64,000 nt of DNA from Gemmatimonadaceae bacterium. GTDB taxonomy: Bacteria > Gemmatimonadota > Gemmatimonadetes > Gemmatimonadales > Gemmatimonadaceae. The translations under genes were made by a program, and so were the position numbers. Every line of letters starts with the position of its first letter. Within the stretch, counting starts at the first letter, position 1. The notes under the pieces were generated by a model. It was given only the letters and a program-made list of their open reading frames with translations. It was not told where the DNA came from and did no database searches. Shown one piece after another: positions 55,710-64,000 of the stretch. Location: positions 1-64,000 of the forward strand of contig WYBP01000023.1 in NCBI GenBank assembly GCA_011525845.1. Reading direction: 5' to 3'.

Positions 55710-57115
55710 GGCTTGCGCGGTGGCGTGGCCGCCTTCGTGCCCGGCGGCGGCGCGGCGGTGTCGGTCGGCACGGGCTCGAGGAAGATCCCCGAGGCCCGGT
55801 CGCGGACCTGCACGTCGCGCACCTCGCCGTCGCGGAACAGCACCGTGATCACCCGACCCCGGTTGTAGCTCAGGTTGGGCGCGCCGCGCACGCCGCTCGA
55901 GGGGGCGAGCTGGTAGAAGGCGCGCGCACTCCCCGTCGCGACGACCTCGCGCATGCGCGCGGTGGTGGCCGTGTCCCCGGTGGCCGCCGTGTCGAACTGC
56001 GCGACGATCGTGTCCCCTGCGATCCAGTCCCGCTCCTCGGAGACGATCTTGACCGTGTCGGCCCGCGAGGTGGCGCGTGCCGCGCCCACGGCCCGTACCT
56101 CCCGCAGCCGCTGGCCGGGCATCAGGATGTCGAGCGAATCCGCCTCGAGACGCTGGTCCGGCGCGTCGGCGACGGCGCGCCCGCCCCAGGCGTAGGCACG
56201 CTCCATCTGCTGGTCCTGCAACCGAAGGTCGATGGTGTCACCCGTGAGAATGAGCGAGTCGCTCGTGACCTTCGCGCCACCATCCGCTCGCACGCGCCGG
56301 AGCTTCCGGTCCTTCGACCAGAGGTCGACGACCGTGCCGACGAGCGTGAAGGGCCGCTCCCCACGACCGACGATCTCGGGACCCCGGAGCAACCGCGCGA
56401 ACTCGGTCCCCTGGTCGAGGGTCGCCGAGTCGGCGGTGGCGCGGAGGTCGGGGCGCTCGATCACGACATCCCCCACCGCCCAGACCAGCGAATCGTTCAC
56501 CGAGATGACGAGGTCGGCCGTCAGGTCCACCGAGTCGGCGCGCGAGGACTCGCCGGCGGCCGCGGTGGCGCGGCGGCCGGGCGGCGCCGTGACGGTGTCC
56601 CCCTGGATCGCGGTGGGGCTCATCCGCACGAAGGGGCGCCCCGGGGCGCGCCAGGACGGGACGGCGCGCACCCCCGGCTTCGCGCGGAAGTACTCGATCT
56701 GCGGCCCCGTGAAGCGCGTGCCGCTCGAGCTCCGGCCCCGCACGTTCCCGGTCGCGAGGAGCCGGTCCTCATTGGTGTAGTAGACCATCCGGTCCGACTG
56801 CATCGTCATCCGGGGCTCGCTGTAGCGCACCCGCGAGATCAGGATGAGCTCGCCCCGCTCGGTGTAGTGCTCCGCGCTGTCGGCGAGCAGCCGGTTCCCC
56901 TGTCCCTCGCAGGTCGCGTCCACGCCCCCGCCGACGAAGGCGTTCCGGCCGCCCGTGGGGGTGGTGTAGAAGTTCGTGAAGGTGGTGTCCGGGCCGCGCT
57001 GCACCCCGGTGAAGACGACGATGCAGGGCCGCTCCGCCTGCGCGCGGGCGGGGCCCGCCGCCACACCCAGCAGCGCGGCGACGAGGAGCACCGGACGCAG
57101 CGTGGCGGACCTCAC
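55706..57115 (-). CDS. lptA: LptA/OstA-like LPS transport protein
   Basis: LptA bridges the periplasm and carries LPS to the outer membrane. This 469-residue protein has a signal peptide (LLVAALLGVAAGPARAQA) and repeated OstA-type strand segments (SDRMVYYTNEDRLLATGNVRG, AVGDVVIERPDLRATAD, AWGGRAVADAPDQRLEAD). It is more than twice the length of E. coli LptA and ends with a proline-rich tail. GTG 57115 overlaps lptC by four bases. Confidence 0.85.
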   Translation of the reverse strand: MRSATLRPVLLVAALLGVAAGPARAQAERPCIVVFTGVQRGPDTTFTNFYTTPTGGRNAFVGGGVDATCEGQGNRLLADSAEHYTERGELILISRVRYSEPRMTMQSDRMVYYTNEDRLLATGNVRGRSSSGTRFTGPQIEYFRAKPGVRAVPSWRAPGRPFVRMSPTAIQGDTVTAPPGRRATAAAGESSRADSVDLTADLVISVNDSLVWAVGDVVIERPDLRATADSATLDQGTEFARLLRGPEIVGRGERPFTLVGTVVDLWSKDRKLRRVRADGGAKVTSDSLILTGDTIDLRLQDQQMERAYAWGGRAVADAPDQRLEADSLDILMPGQRLREVRAVGAARATSRADTVKIVSEERDWIAGDTIVAQFDTAATGDTATTARMREVVATGSARAFYQLAPSSGVRGAPNLSYNRGRVITVLFRDGEVRDVQVRDRASGIFLEPVPTDTAAPPPGTKAATPPRKP

Positions 57116-57675
57116 TGCTTGGGCACCTGCACCGCGCCACCGCGCGCACTCCGCACCTTGAGCACCTGCACGGCGTTCAAGCTGGGGTCGGTCCTGAACC
57201 CGACCCCGCTCAGCTCCTTCTCGCCCGGCTCGGTGAGCACGAAGGCCGAGTCCGACATCACCTGGTTCCGGCTCTGCTCGTAGCGCACCATGGGGCTCTT
57301 CAGCACGCGCCCGTCCACCGAGGTGATCACCACGTCCCCCCAGGCCTCGAGGACGTTGCCGCGCGTGTCGAGGTTGCCCCGCCGCGCCGTGAGGGTCGCC
57401 TCCTTCGCGCCCGTCGCCCCGTAGAAGTCCCCATGCACGACGCGGAGGGAGGCGCGCGTGTTCTGCTCGAGGAAGAGTGCCGTGTCCGCGAAGACCTCGG
57501 CGCGCAGCAACCCACCGTCCGTGACGAGCGTGCGGAAGCCGAACGCCACCTGGTCCGCGGAGTCGAGGATGGGGTCGGTCGAGCGCGCCGTCTCGGCCGT
57601 GGACCCCACGTCGGAGCACGCGCCGGCCGCGGCGACGACCGCGCCGACCGCGAGGATGGTCACCGCGCGTCGCAT
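57112..57675 (-). CDS. lptC: LPS export protein LptC-like
   Basis: LptC anchors the Lpt bridge at the inner membrane. The 187-residue protein has an N-terminal hydrophobic segment with Cys at residue 20 (AAAGACSD), which could be a lipoprotein signal or a membrane anchor. The LptC beta fold follows (TLTARRGNLDTRGNVLEAWGDV). Its position between kdsD and lptA matches the usual kdsD-kdsC-lptC-lptA-lptB order. ATG 57675 overlaps the kdsD stop. Confidence 0.85.
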   Translation of the reverse strand: MRRAVTILAVGAVVAAAGACSDVGSTAETARSTDPILDSADQVAFGFRTLVTDGGLLRAEVFADTALFLEQNTRASLRVVHGDFYGATGAKEATLTARRGNLDTRGNVLEAWGDVVITSVDGRVLKSPMVRYEQSRNQVMSDSAFVLTEPGEKELSGVGFRTDPSLNAVQVLKVRSARGGAVQVPKQ

Positions 57676-58664
57676 CAGACGGCCCCCGCACGCATGAGAT
57701 CGTGCAGGTGCACGACCCCCACCACGCGGTCGTCGGCGTCGAGCACCGGCAGCGCGATCACGCCGTGGGTCTCCATGAGGTGCACGGCCGCCGTGCCCAG
57801 CTCGTCCGCGCCCACGCGCTTGGGGTCGCGCGTCATCACGCGCTCGACGGGGATCGGGAAGACATCCTGTTCCTGCTCCATGAGCCGTGAGAGGTCCCCG
57901 GTAGTGACGACGCCGACGAGCTTCCCGTCCCCATCCGCGATCATGCAGATGCCACGTCGCTCCGCGAGCTGCACCACCGCCTGCCGCATCGTCGCCTCAC
58001 GCGGGAGGATTGGCAGCGCGTCCGCCACCATCACGTCGCGGACGCGGAGGAGGAGCTTCTTGCCGAGCGCCCCCCCGGGGTGGAAGCGGGCGAAGTCCTC
58101 CCGGCGGAACCCCTTCTCCTCGAGCAGGGCCACCGCCAGCGCGTCGCCGAGGGCCAGCGCGAGCGTGGTGCTGGTCGTCGGGGCGAGGTCATGCGGACAG
58201 GCCTCCTCCCGCACCCAGCCGTCGAGCGCGACGGTGCTGAGCTTCGCCAGCGTGGAGGTCCTGTCCCCCGTGATGGCGATGCATGGTACTCCCAGCCGGG
58301 TGAGCTGTTCCAGCAGGGGGAGGAGCTCGACCGTCTCCCCGCTTTTGGAGAGCAGGAGCGCCACGTCCGTGCTGCCGACGATGCCGAGGTCGCCATGCAC
58401 GCTCTCGGTGGGGTGCAGGAACATCGCGGGGGTGCCGGTGCTGGTCATCGTCGCGGCGATCTTGCGCGCGATCAGCCCGGACTTCCCGATGCCGGCCACG
58501 ATCACCCGTCCGGTCGACTGCCGGATGAGTTCCACGGCGCGGGCGAACTCGCCGCCGAGGCGTTCCGCCGCGCCGGACAGCGCCTCCTGCTCGAGGCGCA
58601 GCACGCGCTTCCCGCGCTCGACGATGCGCGCCGTGCCCCCGTCCCCGCCGCGTTCCACGCTCAC
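57675..58664 (-). CDS. kdsD: D-arabinose 5-phosphate isomerase KdsD
   Basis: KdsD converts ribulose-5-phosphate to arabinose-5-phosphate, the first step to Kdo. The 329-residue protein (328 in E. coli) has a SIS domain (VAGIGKSGLIARKIAATM, HPGGALGKKLLLR) and two CBS domains (residues about 205-329). The start is GTG 58664, overlapping the kdsC stop (GTGA); the longer frame upstream is not supported. Confidence 0.94.
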   Translation of the reverse strand: MSVERGGDGGTARIVERGKRVLRLEQEALSGAAERLGGEFARAVELIRQSTGRVIVAGIGKSGLIARKIAATMTSTGTPAMFLHPTESVHGDLGIVGSTDVALLLSKSGETVELLPLLEQLTRLGVPCIAITGDRTSTLAKLSTVALDGWVREEACPHDLAPTTSTTLALALGDALAVALLEEKGFRREDFARFHPGGALGKKLLLRVRDVMVADALPILPREATMRQAVVQLAERRGICMIADGDGKLVGVVTTGDLSRLMEQEQDVFPIPVERVMTRDPKRVGADELGTAAVHLMETHGVIALPVLDADDRVVGVVHLHDLMRAGAV

Positions 58665-59236
58665 GGCTCCTCCGAGCGGCTCTGCACGTAGGCCTCGACC
58701 TGCGTGTCCCACTCCCCGCGCGCGCGCAGCAGCGCCTCGCAGAACTCCCGCACCGCGCCCGCACCCCCGGCGCGCGTGAGCTGCACGGCGGCGGCCTTCC
58801 GCGCCTCCGGCGAGGCGTTCCCCACCGCGACGGGCAGTCCCACGAGGCGCATCACGCCCAGGTCCGGGAGGTCGTCGCCGACGAAGGCGACCGATTCCCA
58901 GCCGATGCGGCGACGCTCGAGGAGCCTGCGCAGCGCCGGCACCTTTCGGGCGTGCCGGTCCTGGATCACGTCGTCGATCCCGAGTTCCTTCGCCCGCAGT
59001 TCGACGCTCACGGACTCGCGCCCCGTGATGATCGCGGTGCGGATCCCGGCCTGGCGCAACATCACGATGCCGAGCCCGTCCTGGATGTCGTAGCGCTTGA
59101 GCTCGAGGCGTGTGCCGTCGACGTCGCCGAGCACGATGCCGCCGTCGGTGAGGACGCCATCCACGTCGAAGCAGACGAGCTGGATGCGCGACGCCACGCT
59201 CATCTCGATGAAGGCCCCCGGCGCGCTCACGCTCAT
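58661..59236 (-). CDS. kdsC: 3-deoxy-D-manno-octulosonate 8-phosphate phosphatase KdsC
   Basis: KdsC removes the phosphate from Kdo-8-phosphate. The 191-residue HAD protein has the nucleophile motif [20 protein letters not shown], and [14 protein letters not shown]. No cap domain is present, as usual. ATG 59236 overlaps the kdsA stop by four bases. Confidence 0.94.
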   Translation of the reverse strand: MSVSAPGAFIEMSVASRIQLVCFDVDGVLTDGGIVLGDVDGTRLELKRYDIQDGLGIVMLRQAGIRTAIITGRESVSVELRAKELGIDDVIQDRHARKVPALRRLLERRRIGWESVAFVGDDLPDLGVMRLVGLPVAVGNASPEARKAAAVQLTRAGGAGAVREFCEALLRARGEWDTQVEAYVQSRSEEP

Positions 59237-60062
59237 CGGCGCGCCAGTTCCCAGGCCGCGACGCACTTCTCCACCACGCGGTCGAGTCCGTCGAGCGGGA
59301 TCATGTTCGGGCCGTCGCTCGGCGAGCGCTCGGGCTCCGGGTGCGTCTCGAGGAAGAGCCCGTCCGCCCCGGCGGCACAGGCCGCCATGGCGAGCGGGGG
59401 CACGAACTCCCGGGCGCCGCCGGAGGCGCCCCCCGCCCCCATCCCCGGCCGCTGCACCGAGTGCGTCGCGTCGAAGATCACGGGCGCGTCGCAGGCCTCG
59501 CGCATCCGCGCGAAGCTCCGCATGTCCACCACGAGGTCGCCGTAGCCGAAGAAGGTGCCGCGTTCGGTGACCGCGACATCGCACGGGCCGGCCGACCGTC
59601 CCTGCGCGGCCGCGTGGGCCCCGCGGACCTTGGCGACGGCACCCGTGAGTCCCTCGGGATGCATCCATTGGCCCTTCTTCACGTTCACCGGCTTTCCCGT
59701 GGCCCCCGCCGCCTCCAGCAGGTCGGTCTGGCGGCAGAGGAAGGCCGGGATCTGGAGCACGTCCGCCACGGCCGCGGCCGGGGCGCACTGCTCGGGCAGG
59801 TGCACGTCGGTGAGGATCGGGAGCCCCGTGCGCGCGCGGACCCGCGCGAGGGCCTCGAGCCCCGCGTCGAGTCCCGGGCCCCGTGCCGCGCCCGCGTTCG
59901 AGCGGTTCGCCTTGTCGAAGCTGGCCTTGAAGATGATCCCCCCCGGCACGCGCTCGGCGAGCCGTGCGAGGTGGTCCCCCACGCGGAACATCAGCTCGTC
60001 CCCCTCCACGACGCAGGGACCTGCGATCAGGAAGAGGCGGTCGCGCGGGAAGGTCGCCGGCA

Positions 60063-60063
<1 letters not shown>
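59233..60063 (-). CDS. kdsA: Kdo-8-phosphate synthase KdsA
   Basis: KdsA condenses arabinose-5-phosphate and phosphoenolpyruvate. The 276-residue protein has [27 protein letters not shown] and [10 protein letters not shown]. The length matches the family (284). A Cys in AGPCVVEG is a position where metal-dependent forms have a Cys ligand, so the enzyme may need a metal. ATG shares one base with the pyrG stop. Confidence 0.95.
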
Positions 60064-62500
<2,437 letters not shown>

Positions 62501-62549
62501 CAGGACACCTCGCGGGCGAGTGCGGCGCATGCAAAATCCACGCCAAGGC

Positions 62550-62577
62550 AATCTATGGACCGGGCAGGACTGAACAA
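62550..62577 (-). promoter_or_regulatory. Predicted promoter of the kdsB-dapF run
   Basis: TTGTTC (62577-62572) and TAGATT (62555-62550) are separated by 16 bases on the minus strand. A start near 62543 leaves a leader of about 43 bases before kdsB. TAGATT is the same -10 as at larC. The region is shared with the divergent TonB-like gene. Confidence 0.45.
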
Positions 62578-62661
62578 GGGGCTCAAGACGGACGAGGGAT
62601 GGCCGAAACTCAGGGAACGCGATTTCCCCCCCCGTCCCTCCGTCCTCCAGGCCGCCCACCG

Positions 62662-63063
62662 ATGTCGACCTTCGTTGTCCGCCAGTTCCTGCTTCGCCTC
62701 GCGATCCTGCTCACGGTGGCAGCGATCCCGGCCGCCGCGCAGACCGCCTCGGACCAGGTGTTCGGCCCCAGCGAGCTCGACGAGCTGCCGCGGTTCGCCT
62801 CGCAGGAGCGCACGGCGCGCCTGCTCGCGGAATCCTATCCGTCGAACATGCGGCGGATGGGGGTCACGGGCATGGTGCAGCTCCAGTTCGTTGTGGACGC
62901 CCAGGGGCGGGTGGAGTCGTCGTCGATCAAGGTGATGAGCGCCAGCGCCCCGCAGCTCGCGCAGGCCGCCCAGCGCGTCGCGGCCGACATCGAGTTCACC
63001 CCCGCGCTGGTCCAGGGAAAGCCGGTCCGCGCACTGGTGCTCCTCCCCATCGTCTACAAGTGA
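62662..63063 (+). CDS. Small secreted TonB C-terminal domain protein
   Basis: This 133-residue precursor has a signal peptide (residues 1-27, ending AAAQ) and a C-terminal TonB-type domain (YPSNMRRMGVTGMVQLQFVV, then FTPALVQGKPVRALVLLP). The proline-rich linker and the stable N-terminal anchor of classical TonB are missing. It may act as a periplasmic partner rather than an energy transducer. ATG 62662 is chosen because the signal peptide follows directly; ATG 62599 is possible. Confidence 0.75.
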   Translation: MSTFVVRQFLLRLAILLTVAAIPAAAQTASDQVFGPSELDELPRFASQERTARLLAESYPSNMRRMGVTGMVQLQFVVDAQGRVESSSIKVMSASAPQLAQAAQRVAADIEFTPALVQGKPVRALVLLPIVYK

Positions 63064-63073
63064 GCGGGGCCGC

Positions 63074-64000
63074 ATGACAGTCCAGCGACGGCTCCTCACG
63101 GCACTCATCCTGGCCGCGGTCCTGCCGCTCGCGGTCTCGATGACGCTCGCGGTGAACAGCTCGCGCTCCACCGTCATCCAGCAGGTCGGGGAGGCCCGGG
63201 CGCGCATGGCGCAGCAGGTGGCGCGGTGGCTCGACCGGGTGATGTTCGAGCGGACCCTGGAGCTCCGCGCCGCCGCCGTCACGGGCGAGCTCGTCGCGGG
63301 CGCGATGGGGTTCGCCGATACTGCGGACACGCGGCGGGCGCTGGACGCGTTCCGGGCCCGCTCAGGCCTCGCCCACGCGGCCCGGGTGTACAACGTCGCC
63401 GGCACACAGATGGGCGAGAGTGGCGCGAGCGATCGCACGCCGGTCCGGGGCACCCCCTGGTTCACCGCCGCGCTCGCTCCGAACTCCCCCGTGTACGTGG
63501 GCCCGGTGACGCGCACGGCGGACGGCAAACTCATCGTCCGGCTCGCGGACGCCGTCGAGTCGGCCACGGGCGTGGTCGGGGTGATGGTGGTCGACCTCGA
63601 CTGGAGCCTCCTCAGCGGCGCCGCCCTGGGCGCCGTCGAGCGCACCGCGGCGGACGGGACCACCACGGTCAGCGCCTGGGTCCTCGACGAACAGTCGCGC
63701 ATCATCGCCGGCCGCGACGTGGCCGCGATCTTCACTCCGGGCACCGACGATCCGGGGCTCCGTTCCGCCGTCGAGGGGAACGAGCGCGGGTCCCTGGTCG
63801 CTCCCTTCCGCGGCACCCAGGTCCTGGCGGGGTTCGCGCCGGTGGAGTCGGGGGCCGCGGACCCGCTGGTCTACCGCGGGTTCACCGACGGCCGTGCCAG
63901 CGTCCTGCTGGTGGAGCCGACCGCATCCGCCTTCGCGAGCGCGACGGCGCTGCGCAACCAGCTGATCCTCGTCGCCCTCGCGGTGGCCGCCCTCGCCTGG
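63074..64000 (+). CDS. Membrane sensor protein with periplasmic sensing domain (partial)
   Basis: Only the first 309 residues are in the window. A membrane helix near the N-terminus (LILAAVLPLAVSMTLAVN) is followed by a periplasmic region of about 260 residues resembling a Cache sensor (VYNVAGTQMGES, PVYVGPVTRTADGKLIVRLA), then a second helix begins (ILVALAVAALAW). The output domain, probably a histidine kinase or a cyclic-di-GMP enzyme, lies beyond the window edge. ATG 63074 follows the TonB-like gene by ten bases. Confidence 0.7.
   Translation, partial: MTVQRRLLTALILAAVLPLAVSMTLAVNSSRSTVIQQVGEARARMAQQVARWLDRVMFERTLELRAAAVTGELVAGAMGFADTADTRRALDAFRARSGLAHAARVYNVAGTQMGESGASDRTPVRGTPWFTAALAPNSPVYVGPVTRTADGKLIVRLADAVESATGVVGVMVVDLDWSLLSGAALGAVERTAADGTTTVSAWVLDEQSRIIAGRDVAAIFTPGTDDPGLRSAVEGNERGSLVAPFRGTQVLAGFAPVESGAADPLVYRGFTDGRASVLLVEPTASAFASATALRNQLILVALAVAALAW

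Overview
The window is 64 kb of GC-rich chromosome from an LPS-bearing diderm bacterium. I read it as a member of Gemmatimonadota (inference). The reasons are the GC-rich codon use, a fused LpxC-FabZ protein, an McsA-McsB-ClpC cluster and a bacillithiol-type BshC gene beside full lipid A and Lpt genes, and secreted proteins ending in -AQ after the signal peptide. I see no insertion sequence, prophage, CRISPR array or integration scar. Almost everything is conserved housekeeping DNA packed into long runs of overlapping genes.

Region 1 (1-3956) is the 3' end of a 16S rRNA gene, a tRNA-less spacer, a complete 23S gene, a second spacer, a 5S gene and a strong terminator. The two spacers carry complementary arms that form the 23S processing stem. 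Region 2 (4.1-16.6 kb, +) runs era, a Trm112-like ribbon protein, a receiver-GGDEF protein, a zinc-ribbon/proline-rich protein, prfB (with the programmed +1 frameshift), lysS, a Lol-type ABC exporter, then mcsA-mcsB-clpC, the arginine-phosphorylation protein quality-control set.

Region 3 (16.7-31.7 kb, +) is the outer-membrane block: bamA, skp/ompH, lpxD, lpxC-fabZ, lpxA, a Gfo/Idh oxidoreductase, lpxB, an acyltransferase and lpxK. It runs on into glutamate dehydrogenase, rlmH, bshC and murJ. Region 4 (31.7-42.7 kb, +) holds uvrC, threonine synthase, larC, a DUF512 Fe-S protein, der, plsY, gpsA, a MerR regulator, surE, pcm and apt. Region 5 (42.8-45.8 kb, +) holds a predicted outer-membrane barrel, a secreted low-complexity protein, tRNA-Arg(CCU) and a membrane-anchored TPR protein ending in a strong terminator.

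Region 6 (62.5 down to 46.0 kb, -) is a single run of 15 genes with overlapping or touching ends: kdsB, pyrG, kdsA, kdsC, kdsD, lptC, lptA, lptB, rpoN, two GT2 and one GT4 glycosyltransferases, a flippase-like membrane protein, a YfhO-like membrane protein and dapF. It makes CMP-Kdo, exports LPS, and probably adds a lipid-linked sugar step. The right end has a small TonB-C protein and the start of a sensor gene cut by the window edge.

I found no wholly undescribed system. The points most worth a second look are LptB with an in-frame 145-residue N-terminal extension, the 15-gene coupled LPS/glycosyltransferase run, the recurring TAGATT-like promoter motif with two possible leaderless genes, the era gene whose only plausible start is CTG, the internal ribosome-binding site inside lpxC-fabZ, and local patches of A/T-ending codons in mcsB and dapF.
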